From JBHIBD01 sp046758865 (GTDB lineage Bacteria; Planctomycetota; Brocadiia; Brocadiales; Bathyanammoxibiaceae): a stretch of DNA of 21,405 bases. Shown one piece after another: positions 14,386 through 21,405 of the stretch (the first letter of the stretch is position 1; every line of letters begins with the position of its first letter). The position numbers were made by a program, and so were the translations under genes. The notes beneath the pieces are model-generated. The model did no database searches. It was given only the letters and a program-made list of their open reading frames with translations, and was not told the origin of the DNA. The stretch is from the NCBI GenBank assembly GCA_046758865.1, contig JBHIBD010000035.1:1-21405 (forward strand), in the 5' to 3' direction.

Positions 14386-14465
14386 ATTATTACACAGCGC
14401 AATTGTAACATTTACAAAGGCCGGACACATCGTGATATAAAAAATGAGACTGTTGCCAAAGTATG
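14386..14465. repeat. degenerate repeated sequence, copy B
   Basis: Second copy of the sequence at 13536-13615; plus-strand reading IITQRNCNIYKGRTHRDIKN, minus-strand reading FGNSLIFYITMCPAFVN. No intact gene. From here to the glycosyltransferase at 14658 I see no other feature. Confidence 0.45.
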
Positions 14466-14657
14466 CACAGGGGTTAGTTTGGATAAGGAGGATGGCTGTC
14501 TGAGAACTTAAGTTAATAAAAATAAAGAGTTACGAATAAGGGGTAATCTCTGTCCCCCACTTTTCACCCCATTTGGTAGTTCAACAACTGCCCCAAACCA
14601 TACTATGCCCTGTAATAGTAAATAAGGCATGACATTTGCGAAAAAATACGTCCCCTG

Positions 14658-16234
14658 ATGAAATATTCCCAGAGCAGTAGTGCGCATATTATAATACTAA
14701 TTACTTTCATGTCCCTGCTGTACCTTCCCTGTTTGGGCACACCCAGTCTATCTGGCAGTTCGGAACTCCGCTATGCCGAGGTAGCAAAGGAAACGCTTGA
14801 GGACGGCCACTGGGTAGTACCGTATTTTAATGGAGAGATTTATTATCACAAACCACCCCTCTTTTTTTGTATTGTGGCTTTATTGAGTAAGGCCACCGGG
14901 TCGATAACGGAGGTGACTGCACGCCTGCCCTCTGTGCTTGGCGCTTTTGGGACGGTACTGGTTACCTACTCCCTGGGTAAGAGCCTCTTTGGTCGGAGGG
15001 CAGGGCTATTGGCAGCACTGATATTAGCCTGCACCCCAAAATTTTACCACTATACGCGAGCGGTGCGCCTGGACGTCGCGTACACTTTTTTCGTCACCTC
15101 AGCCCTTGCATCATTTTATTATGGGTACACGTACAAACAGAGAACATACTTGTTTCTCTCCGGCTCTATGATTGCCCTGGCGGCATTAACCAAGGGGCCA
15201 CTAACTCTATATTTCCCAGCGGCCATCATCTTCCTCTATCTCGCATACTGTCATGACTTGAGGTTCTTAGTAAGCAGGAACTGCCTCTTGGGTGTTGTTG
15301 TACTCCTGCTAACCATACTAGTCTGGGTCATCCCTGCCTGCATGGAAGGTGGCTGTAATTACATTAATGGGTTTATACCGAATAACATCACAAAGTACGC
15401 AACAAAGTCTGCGGAGTGGGACGTTCCCTTAGAATATTTGGGGGATGTATTTATTGGCGCTGCGCCGTGGGCACTCTTCTTTCCTATGGTCCTCTATCAT
15501 TACTTTTCAAGTGGGGCAAGACATAAGGAGACGACGTTTCTACTGATCTGGATGTCCGTTATATTTCTTAGCTTTTGCCTAACCTTCGAGAGGAGAAGTC
15601 CATACCTACTACCCATCTACCCTGCACTATCCATTATGATAGCCAGCTACTTCGACACGCACCTGGAGGCAAGACAATAATACAGCCAAAGATATCTTCA
15701 GCTATCGTATACCTATTAGCCGTTGGGGTTGGGCTTCTCACAGGCAAGGTAGCTAACAACCCCACTATTGACCCACACTACATAATAATTGCCACACTGG
15801 TGAGTATTACGTTACTTGTGGCGGTTGTGTTCCTGAGCATCCGCAGCAAATCTATTTATGTTTTTTTCATCTCCAGCCTCATATCGCTTAGCGTCTGCGA
15901 CATCTCACAGGGTGTTTACTTCATGCCCAGGATAGGTGAAGAACTGTCTCCCAAGGCATTATGCAAAGAGATACGTGGTTTAATGAAGGATGGCGCTTCC
16001 CTGGGCATTTATAAGGAACCACAGCTACGTTACGCCTTCCGCTTCTACGCAGACACAAATACAAACTTCATTGCTACAGAGGATAGTCTTGCAAAATTTC
16101 TTGACTCCTCAGAAAGGGCCTACTGTCTTATGAGTCTAAAAGACTACCGGTCCCTGAGAAAACACACCCTCCCCCTCCGGGCAAAGGAGTTGATGCCTTT
16201 CAAAAAAGGGTATGTATTGGTCTTTAAACAGTAA
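14658..16234 (+). pseudogene. ArnT/PMT-family membrane glycosyltransferase, frameshifted
   Basis: The first frame (14658-15680, 340 residues) is a polytopic membrane protein of the ArnT-like GT-C class, which moves a sugar from a polyprenyl-phosphate donor onto lipid A or other envelope acceptors. It has a first membrane helix (10-25), then SELRYAEVAKETLEDGHWVV and NGEIYYHKPPLFF, the extracytoplasmic loop with the catalytic acidic residue, and a series of hydrophobic helices. It stops at TAA 15678-15680 just after PYLLPIYPALSIMIASYFDT, where family members continue. The -1 frame takes over directly (GGKTIIQPKISSAIVYLL...) and runs about 185 codons to 16234, giving a combined ~525 residues, normal for the family. 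No slippery heptamer or homopolymer is at the junction (near 15665-15678), so a one-base indel is the likeliest cause. Confidence 0.82.
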
Positions 16235-16337
16235 AAACCGTGTTCTGTGTCTTTTAGCCTCAACACAATCAGTCCTTTGCTAGCGCTCAGAATGACAAAA
16301 AGGGGCTGATTCTATTACAGGGCTATGGGGAATTAGA

Positions 16338-16365
16338 GTAGGGGCACGGCATGTCGTGCCCCTAC
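16338..16365. repeat. 28-bp GTAG...CTAC palindrome
   Basis: GTAGGGGCACGGCA/TGTCGTGCCCCTAC forms a near-perfect hairpin between the frameshifted glycosyltransferase and the end of the polyferredoxin gene. There is no T-run on either strand, so it is not a classical terminator, though it could stabilise 3' ends. It belongs to the same type as 13645-13672. Confidence 0.7.
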
Positions 16366-16372
16366 GGCTATT

Positions 16373-16996
16373 TTAGGCAGGGATTATCTTCATGGCACAG
16401 GCGGAGTTGACGGTCATGCAGGCCTGTTCGCAGATGCCGCAGCCGGTGCATCTCTCCTTACTTACGACAGGTTTCCCATCTTTCATATAGATGGCCTCGT
16501 CTGGGAATGGGCAGGCTATCACACAGGACTGGCAGAACTGTATGTCGCCTGATATACAGGCCTTCTCGTCAACTACCGCCACACCCATCCTCACGTCCTC
16601 CCGTCTCTCTGGCATTACCAGCGCGCCCTCCTTACAGGCCTTTATGCAAGGAAAATCCTCACAGAGCATGCAGGGCTGTTCTTTCGGGTCTATTATGGGC
16701 GAGCCGAGTGCCAGCCCGCTGTCGGTATTGGCACCCCTTATGGCATAGTGCGGACAGACCTTTATGCACTCGTCGCAGCGCGTGCAGAGTGAGACAAACT
16801 CGAGTTCCTCCACAGCACCCGGAGGCCTCAGGTATCTTCGAGATGAGCCTACGGCCGTCTCCTTTGCAATCTCCCTCAGTGCATCAGCGGCCTGTATTAA
16901 GGTCTCCCTGAAAAATTCCCGACGTTGGACGTCTACCCCCTCCTCTACAGGGGTGTGGGCGCCGTATCTGAATATGTCTTTAAGAATGCTTAACAT
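16373..16996 (-). CDS. polyferredoxin with four [4Fe-4S] motifs, NapG/MauM-like
   Basis: The 207-residue protein resembles NapG/MauM-type ferredoxins that relay electrons to periplasmic reductases. The four cysteine sets are C71/C74/C77/C81, C109/C112/C117/C121, C147/C155/C158/C162 and C183/C186/C189/C193, followed by C200. The spacing irregularities in sets two and three are those of the NapG group. QRREFFRETL (24-33) resembles a twin-arginine motif, but no clear hydrophobic stretch follows it, so export is uncertain. The cytochrome c gene ends 32 nt upstream on the same strand, suggesting a two-gene electron-transfer unit. No napA, napH or other reductase is in the window, so the partner is unknown. 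Confidence 0.85.
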   Translation of the reverse strand: MLSILKDIFRYGAHTPVEEGVDVQRREFFRETLIQAADALREIAKETAVGSSRRYLRPPGAVEELEFVSLCTRCDECIKVCPHYAIRGANTDSGLALGSPIIDPKEQPCMLCEDFPCIKACKEGALVMPERREDVRMGVAVVDEKACISGDIQFCQSCVIACPFPDEAIYMKDGKPVVSKERCTGCGICEQACMTVNSACAMKIIPA

Positions 16997-17028
16997 CTTT
17001 TTGTTGTTCGTATTGCTACCACACAGTC

Positions 17029-17379
17029 CTACTTACCTGCAAAACTCCTTACCTTTGGCACAAACTCTTTTACATCTATATCAATACCCAGCATCGCCTT
17101 GACAAACGGTTTTACCGGGGCGTAGTTTGGGTTATCTGTGCCTTCCGTCATTGACCTTATCATGTCCTCATCGGTCTTTGAGGCCTGCCACTCGGGATCG
17201 GTGAAATCTGGCGAACCGAATTCTATGCCCTGGTCTGTGGGCCTGCCATCGATACCATGACAGAGCGCACAGAGCATCCCATAAAGCTGATTGGGGTCTA
17301 TCTGGGCCCAGCACCTTGATGTGTCAGACGCAAAGGTAATACCCGAGACCAAAAGCGCACCAAGTAGGATCCTCTTCAT
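17029..17379 (-). CDS. exported mono-heme cytochrome c
   Basis: A small class I-type cytochrome c, 116 residues from ATG 17379. A signal peptide covers about 1-25 (MKRILLGALLVSGITFA...) with probable cleavage near CWA/QIDP. The heme-binding motif is CALCH (37-41). The distal methionine is probably in MIRSMTEGTDNPNYAPVKPF (73-92) or M96. The GTG/ATG region further upstream (to 17424) adds a basic 15-residue extension before the signal peptide and is less likely; GGGGAGAAATCGAGAG before ATG 17379 provides a ribosome site. It precedes the polyferredoxin gene by 32 nt, so both probably serve one periplasm-linked electron pathway. Confidence 0.88.
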   Translation of the reverse strand: MKRILLGALLVSGITFASDTSRCWAQIDPNQLYGMLCALCHGIDGRPTDQGIEFGSPDFTDPEWQASKTDEDMIRSMTEGTDNPNYAPVKPFVKAMLGIDIDVKEFVPKVRSFAGK

Positions 17380-17533
17380 CTCTCGATTTCTCCCCTTATG
17401 AACAGTTTTAACTATGTTGGCCAAAAACAGAAGGGAAGTGATTTAGCACTACAAGGCCCTTCCCCCGAAATCTTTAATGCCTCTAAGAAATAAAAATTGG
17501 GCGGTGGTAAAAAGCCCCGCCTATTCCAGTCGA

Positions 17534-17569
17534 GTAGGGACACAATCCGCCTCAGGCGGACACCCCTAC
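17534..17569. repeat. GTAG...CTAC palindrome with nested GC-rich hairpin
   Basis: GTAGGG (17534-17539) and CCCTAC (17564-17569) enclose the perfect palindrome TCCGCCTCAGGCGGA (17546-17560). It starts immediately downstream of the glutaredoxin-like gene's stop on the minus strand. There is no T-run, so a terminator role is unproven. Confidence 0.65.
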
Positions 17570-17571
17570 AA

Positions 17572-17805
17572 CTACCCCTGTTGGCTCAGTACATCCTCAA
17601 CCTTATCATACTCTACACCATTATAGAGGAAGGCCGGTGTGGTAGTTGTTTTGGAGATATGAAGGGCGAAGTCTGCCCTTCCCTCTACGGTGTCAATGCA
17701 GATTTCTCTATACTTTAGACCTGCATCGCTCAACTTTTTCTTTGCCTCGTCGCATTTTGGGCAGGTCTCCTGGGTAAAGACTAATAATTCGTCAGTCGGA
17801 TTCAC
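17572..17805 (-). CDS. glutaredoxin-like protein (CPKC)
   Basis: The 77-residue thioredoxin-fold protein has the redox motif CPKC (C15, C18) right after the first strand LLVFTQETC. The cis-proline motif TTTTPAFLYNG (53-63) follows, as in NrdH/Grx-like small glutaredoxins. It lies 6 nt downstream of nifS and in the same operon, so it may reduce persulfide or disulfide intermediates or help shuttle clusters. This is inference from context. NrdH-type electron donation to ribonucleotide reductase is the alternative, but no nrd gene is near. Confidence 0.85.
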   Translation of the reverse strand: MNPTDELLVFTQETCPKCDEAKKKLSDAGLKYREICIDTVEGRADFALHISKTTTTPAFLYNGVEYDKVEDVLSQQG

Positions 17806-17811
17806 GATTTC

Positions 17812-19017
17812 TTACCCCTTATTAACGGTTGCAGCAGCCCTTTGTTCCAATTCCTCTATCTCCTTGGCATACGGAGATATCTCCTTCAGCCTCTTCATAA
17901 TGTGGGGTATATTTTCCGCAATATAATCGATATCTTCTTCCGTGTTGTAGCGGCTCAGGCTGAACCTCACGGAGCCGTGTGCGGCGGTGAATGGTACGCC
18001 CATTGCCCTCAGGACGTGAGATGGCTCCAGTGAGCCTGATGTGCAGGCCGAACCAGAGGAGGCACAGATACCAACCTCGTCAAGCAAAAGCAATATGGCC
18101 TCCCCTTCTACATACTCAAAGCTAATATTAGTTGTGTTGGTAAGGCGGAGGGTTTTATGGCCATTTAGTCTGGCATTGGGGACGTTTGCGAGGATGGTAT
18201 TCTCCAGTTTATCTCTCAGATACTTTACACGTTCATGTTCTTCTTTCAGGTATTTTTTTGCCAGCTCACATGCCTTGCCAAGGCCCATTATATAGGGTAT
18301 GTTTTCGGTCCCAGCCCTCTTGCTGAACTCGTGGTGACCGCCCACTATAAAGGGCTGAAATTTCACACCACGCCTGATGTAGAGGGCGCCCACACCCTTT
18401 GGGGCATGAAGCTTATGACCAGAAAGCGAGAGCATGTCTATGGTGCTCTTACTCATGTCCAGGGGCAACTTGCCCACTGCCTGAACTGCATCGCAGTGGA
18501 ATATGGCCCCTTTTTCCTTTATTATCTGGCCAGCTTCCTCCACAGGGAAGATTACCCCGGTCTCGTTATTGGCATACATGATGGATACAAGGGCCGTATC
18601 TTCCCTGATTGCAGCCCTCAGCTCCTCAAGGTCAAAGAGCCCTTGGCCGTCCACACTAATCTCAGTAAGCTCGTAACCATTTCGAGCGAGATATTTGCAC
18701 AGGTTAAGGACGGCAGGATGTTCCACGCGAGTGGTAACTATATGTCTTTTCTTGGGATATGCCCCTAGTGCCCCTCGTATGGCAGCGTTGTCGCTCTCTG
18801 TACCACAACTGGTAAATATTATCTCAGATGGGTCAGCCCCTATGAGGTCAGCCACCTTTTCACGGGCATGTTCCATCCTCTTGTGAAGCTGACCCCCAAA
18901 GGTATGCATACTGGAAGGGTTACCGTAGAGCTCCTTAAAATAGGGCAGCATTTCCTCCACTACTTCATCTGCTACCCTGGTGGTGGCGTTGTTATCTACA
19001 TACACTATCCTGTTCAT
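17812..19017 (-). CDS. nifS: Cysteine desulfurase, NifS type
   Basis: This PLP enzyme converts cysteine to alanine and forms a persulfide for Fe-S cluster assembly. The 401-residue length is standard. The PLP lysine is K202 in SGHKLHAPKG (199-208). H100 stacks on the cofactor, D176 and Q179 contact PLP, and N151 sits in YANNETG. The catalytic cysteine C325 is in ASSGSACTSG (319-328). These numbers match the classical Azotobacter NifS positions. The start ATG overlaps the nifU stop (ATGA), so the two are translationally coupled. No nitrogenase gene is present; in many anaerobes NifU/NifS serve general cluster assembly, which is my reading here. Confidence 0.96.
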   Translation of the reverse strand: MNRIVYVDNNATTRVADEVVEEMLPYFKELYGNPSSMHTFGGQLHKRMEHAREKVADLIGADPSEIIFTSCGTESDNAAIRGALGAYPKKRHIVTTRVEHPAVLNLCKYLARNGYELTEISVDGQGLFDLEELRAAIREDTALVSIMYANNETGVIFPVEEAGQIIKEKGAIFHCDAVQAVGKLPLDMSKSTIDMLSLSGHKLHAPKGVGALYIRRGVKFQPFIVGGHHEFSKRAGTENIPYIMGLGKACELAKKYLKEEHERVKYLRDKLENTILANVPNARLNGHKTLRLTNTTNISFEYVEGEAILLLLDEVGICASSGSACTSGSLEPSHVLRAMGVPFTAAHGSVRFSLSRYNTEEDIDYIAENIPHIMKRLKEISPYAKEIEELEQRAAATVNKG

Positions 19018-19853
19018 GGAGTTACCTCTTCGACGACCAGCCTCTCGGTAACGAATTCCTTGAGCTTTGACTCAATAGTTGATTTTATTGTAACCTTTGA
19101 GCTGGGACACTCAGCACAGCTTCCCCGGAAGGACACATACACGGTATCGCCCTCTATATCTACAAGCTCAACATCGCCACCATCCAGCATAAGGACGGGC
19201 CTTATTTCCCTCTCTATGGTTTCCTGGATGAGCTGCATCTTCCGAATATTACTCATCTTCTTTGCCGGCCTGGGCTTGGGTGCTGCCACCTTGCCAGCAC
19301 CCCAGACCTCGTCAATAATCCTCTGAATGTCAGGGTGGCAGGACTTGCAGCCACCGCCGGCCTTCGTGTAATGGGTTACCTGGTCAACAGTGGTGAGGTT
19401 GTTTTCCTTGATTACCCGTTCAATCCTCTTATCAGTTACACCAAAGCACTTGCATATTATGGCCCCTTCTTCGGCGGGCGCCTTTTTGAAGCCGCGATAG
19501 TTGGCTATGGCATCTTCCAGGGCCTCCTGGCCCATCACCGAGCAGTGCATCTTCTCCTCTGGCAGGCCATCCAGGTAGTCTGCAATATCCTGGTTGGTGA
19601 TTTTCTCAGCCTCTTCTATGGTCTTTCCCTTGACAAGCTCTGTTAAGGCGCTGGCAGCGGCTATTGCACTGCCGCAGCCGAAGGTCTTGAACTTGGCGTC
19701 TACTATACGGCTGTTATCCAGTTTAAGGGTAAGTCGTAATGCGTCACCGCAGGCTATATTGCCCACCTCGCCCACGGCGTCGGCGTCTGGTACCTCACCC
19801 ACGTTCCTCGGGTGAAGGAAATGGTCCTTTACTTTTTCTGAGTAGTCCCACAT
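19014..19853 (-). CDS. nifU: Fe-S cluster scaffold NifU (three-domain form)
   Basis: The 279-residue protein has the complete NifU layout. The N-terminal IscU-like scaffold has C35 (in ACGD), C60 and C104. The central [2Fe-2S] BFD-like domain has C134, C136, C169 and C172. The C-terminal Nfu domain has the CAEC motif (C246, C249). A Pro/Ala/Lys linker (187-199) joins the last two. It assembles clusters from NifS-derived sulfur and transfers them to target proteins. It is the first gene of nifU-nifS-glutaredoxin, with a near-consensus promoter upstream. The ATG at 19853 has only a weak ribosome site. The full three-domain form is typical of nitrogen fixers but also occurs in non-fixing anaerobes. 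Confidence 0.96.
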   Translation of the reverse strand: MWDYSEKVKDHFLHPRNVGEVPDADAVGEVGNIACGDALRLTLKLDNSRIVDAKFKTFGCGSAIAAASALTELVKGKTIEEAEKITNQDIADYLDGLPEEKMHCSVMGQEALEDAIANYRGFKKAPAEEGAIICKCFGVTDKRIERVIKENNLTTVDQVTHYTKAGGGCKSCHPDIQRIIDEVWGAGKVAAPKPRPAKKMSNIRKMQLIQETIEREIRPVLMLDGGDVELVDIEGDTVYVSFRGSCAECPSSKVTIKSTIESKLKEFVTERLVVEEVTP

Positions 19854-19897
19854 TGGGTAGCTCTAGAAGGAAGAATTACCGAAATAAACGTCAATAT

Positions 19898-19926
19898 ATC
19901 ATATCCCGCTATTAAGTTTATGTCAA
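19898..19926 (-). promoter_or_regulatory. near-consensus sigma70 promoter of nifU-nifS
   Basis: On the minus strand a perfect TTGACA (19926-19921) is followed by exactly 17 nt and TATGAT (19903-19898), 45 nt before the nifU start. It is not the GG-N10-GC pattern of sigma54, so these genes are not under classical nif control. No clear IscR-type palindrome is seen. Confidence 0.7.
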
Positions 19927-20006
19927 GAAATTAGGCCCTCTCTCTCTCACAGGCAGTGCAGGTGAATCATCGACGGGACGGTGCAAAAAAGATGTGTGAA
20001 ATTTCC

Positions 20007-20035
20007 TTGCTCTTTGGTGTATGTCTCCTTATAAT
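20007..20035 (+). promoter_or_regulatory. candidate promoter of cysK; argues for the downstream start codon
   Basis: TTGCTC (20007-20012), 17 nt, then a perfect TATAAT (20030-20035). Transcription would begin near 20042, after the ATG at 20021. That ATG could not then be the start, and ATG 20090 is favoured. Confidence 0.6.
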
Positions 20036-20089
20036 GTCTTAGCCGTATGCTCTTATATTGCCGAAACTTATGATAAGGTGCCTCGCCCG

Positions 20090-21046
20090 ATGGTGATGGA
20101 AGTTGGTGGAGTATCCAGTGGGCTCTCTGCCTTTGGTCGAACTATTGCCACCAATGCACTGGAGCTGGTGTCTAACACCCCAATGGTCAGGTTGCGCAAG
20201 GTGGTAGAGAAGGGTTGTGCGGAGGTGATTGGTAAACTGGAAGGGGCTAATCCCACGGGTAGCGTAAAGGACAGGATATGCCTGGGGATGATTCAGGCGG
20301 CCGAGAAAGAAGGTAAATTAAAAAAGGGCTCCACCATAATAGAGCCTACCAGCGGCAACACAGGTGTATCACTGGCCATGATAGCAGCCGCATGTGGCTA
20401 CAAGCTTATACTGGTGATGCCCGAGAACGTGGCGGGCGAGCAGAGGGCGCTACTAAGTTTCTACGGCGCAACGCTGGAGCTAACCCCTGCCCCTGAAGGG
20501 ATGCCTGGGGCCATTAAGGTGGCGCGGAATATCCTGGAAAAAAGTCCAGAATTCTACATGCCCAACCAGTTTGAGAATCCAATGAATCCCGAAATACATA
20601 AGAAGACCACTGCCGTGGAGATTCTTGAGGCCACAGGGGGCCAACTCGATGCACTTGTGGCCGGTGTTGGCACGGGAGGGACTATCAGCGGCGTGGGCGA
20701 GGTGCTCAAGGCCAAAAAGGTTCCCTCCGCACTGGTAGTGGCAGTGGAGCCAAAAAATTCTGCCGTTATCTCAGGCGGCAAACCCGGTGCTCATGGAATC
20801 CACGGCCTGGGTGCAGGGTTCCTGCCCAAGCTTCTCAATAAAGACGTTATCGATAGGGTGGTGACGGTGAGCGATGACGAGGCCTTGGGCATGACCAGCC
20901 GTCTCGCCAAAGAGGAGGGTCTGGTAGTGGGCATCTCCTCGGGTGCCGCAGCGTTTGTATCCGTCAAGATAGCCCGTGAGCTGGGCAAGGGTAAGAGGGT
21001 CATAACCATCTTCCCGGACAGGGGTGAGAGGTACGTAAGTAGGTAA
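20090..21046 (+). CDS. cysK: Cysteine synthase (O-acetylserine sulfhydrylase)
   Basis: This PLP enzyme makes cysteine from O-acetylserine and sulfide. From ATG 20090 it has 318 residues, normal for the family. It shows LVSNTPMVRL (26-35), the PLP lysine K60 in NPTGSVKDR, the substrate loop TSGNTG (87-92), the phosphate-binding GTGGT (194-198), and GISSGAA (281-287). A longer reading from ATG 20021 adds 23 residues unlike the family and begins before the likely transcription start, so I reject it; AAGGTG (20075-20080) precedes ATG 20090. Divergent from nifU across about 240 nt, it makes the cysteine NifS uses. A REPIN-like hairpin doublet starts 8 nt after its stop. Confidence 0.95.
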   Translation: MVMEVGGVSSGLSAFGRTIATNALELVSNTPMVRLRKVVEKGCAEVIGKLEGANPTGSVKDRICLGMIQAAEKEGKLKKGSTIIEPTSGNTGVSLAMIAAACGYKLILVMPENVAGEQRALLSFYGATLELTPAPEGMPGAIKVARNILEKSPEFYMPNQFENPMNPEIHKKTTAVEILEATGGQLDALVAGVGTGGTISGVGEVLKAKKVPSALVVAVEPKNSAVISGGKPGAHGIHGLGAGFLPKLLNKDVIDRVVTVSDDEALGMTSRLAKEEGLVVGISSGAAAFVSVKIARELGKGKRVITIFPDRGERYVSR

Positions 21047-21053
21047 CAGATTT

Positions 21054-21116
21054 TGTAGCGTCCGTTCTCCGCAACGGCCGCGAAACGGACGTCGCATACG
21101 GAGATGCGACGCTACA
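21054..21116. repeat. REPIN-like hairpin doublet, copy 3
   Basis: TGTAG (21054-21058) and CTACA (21112-21116) enclose hairpin 1 CGTCCGTT / AACGGACG (with an internal AACGGCCGCG) and hairpin 2 CGTCGCAT / ATGCGACG. Loops contain CTCCG and CGGAG as in copy 2. Placed 8 nt after the cysK stop, so it will be transcribed as a 3' structure. Confidence 0.8.
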
Positions 21117-21405
21117 AAAATAGGGCGCCGCAGGGCTTCAGCCGGGTAGGTCATGGTTACCCTACAAGTTATTCCCCCTCCCTTGATGGGAGGGGGGAGG
21201 GGGAGGGTGAATCAACGACCATAAAGGTCGTTGTCTACCGGTCTCCAACTGAGATGCAAGCCCTGCATCTAGCCCCCATTCTGTCCACTTTTGTGGAAAG
21301 CGGGGTAGGTCAAGGCCACGTTCGCCGGAGGCGAATCTGCCTCTGGCACGGCTGGCACGCTACATTCCCTGTCCTAACTTTCCCCACATTGCTCCAAACG
21401 TTCCA
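21117..21405. repeat. palindrome cluster downstream of cysK, no gene seen
   Basis: It contains a partial copy of the CCGCAGGGCTT palindrome (21126-21140), the G-rich run at 21188-21207 with a complementary C-rich arm, and CGACC-ATAAA-GGTCG near 21215-21231. It also has GATGCA...TGCATC around 21253-21270, TCCACTTTTGTGGA near 21286-21299, and GCCGGAGGC...GCCTCTGGC (21324-21347). No coding potential is seen. Confidence 0.6.

Noticed and set aside
15640..15700. Programmed -1 frameshifting in the glycosyltransferase gene
   Set aside because: No X XXY YYZ heptamer is found at the junction, and this family is not known to use recoding.
16338..16365. Intrinsic terminator
   Set aside because: Strong stem but no T-run on either strand; the same palindrome type occurs away from gene ends.
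17812..19853. nifU-nifS as evidence of nitrogen fixation
   Set aside because: No nitrogenase or other nif-specific genes and a sigma70-like rather than sigma54 promoter; NifU/NifS also serve general Fe-S assembly.
20021..20089. N-terminal 23-residue extension of CysK
   Set aside because: The TATAAT at 20030-20035 lies inside it and the residues do not match the family; ATG 20090 is better supported.
19854..20089. T-box or SAM-type riboswitch before cysK
   Set aside because: The transcribed leader would be only about 48 nt, too short, and I see no specifier or conserved box.

Overview
This 21.4 kb window is a bacterial chromosomal segment with no rRNA, tRNA or CRISPR array that I can see. 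Every full-length gene I recognise is bacterial, and the gene set is rich in Fe-S, heme and molybdenum-cofactor functions: HemC, MobB, a GltD-like flavoprotein fused to ferredoxin clusters, a polyferredoxin, a c-type cytochrome, and NifU/NifS. This suggests an anaerobic or microaerophilic respiring bacterium. The mix recalls Planctomycetota, possibly the anammox order Brocadiales, but that is an impression from memory and nothing here proves it.

Layout. 1-3826 (+): a repeat doublet, then hemC, mobB and an iron-sulfur flavoprotein. 3827-4671: a degenerate gene scrap on the minus strand and a small coiled-coil protein. 4672-5718 (+): rtcA. 5719-6816: an AT-rich island with a two-gene toxin-antitoxin module (Panacea-type antitoxin overlapping a RelE/ParE-like toxin) preceded by operator-like direct repeats. 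6853-9063 (-): an exported hypothetical protein, a glutamine amidotransferase-like protein and an AT-rich frameshifted gene, separated by two MITE-like elements with 4-bp target duplications. 9117-13449 (-): a tight operon of tRNA-binding protein, HEPN-like protein, manA, (possible 22-codon ORF), pseudouridine synthase and thiC. 13450-14657: about 1.2 kb without an intact gene, full of nested palindromes and two copies of a degenerate sequence. 14658-16234 (+): a frameshifted ArnT-like membrane glycosyltransferase. 16373-17379 (-): polyferredoxin and exported cytochrome c. 17572-19853 (-): nifU-nifS-glutaredoxin operon, divergent from cysK (20090-21046, +). 21047-21405: another palindrome cluster.

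How the genes fit together. The right end is a sulfur-mobilisation unit. CysK makes cysteine, NifS takes sulfur from it, NifU is the cluster scaffold, and a glutaredoxin-like protein lies in the same operon. CysK and nifU are divergently transcribed from facing sigma70-like promoters. The products would feed the many Fe-S proteins in the window, including ThiC, the flavoprotein and the polyferredoxin. The thiC operon mixes RNA-related functions with sugar-phosphate and thiamin metabolism.

The least ordinary content is outside the housekeeping genes: REPIN-like hairpin doublets whose stems vary but still pair, palindromes lying inside the loops of other palindromes, two MITEs (one abutting the stop codon of the amidotransferase gene), the Panacea toxin-antitoxin pair, and an HEPN-like protein whose usual catalytic motif is replaced.
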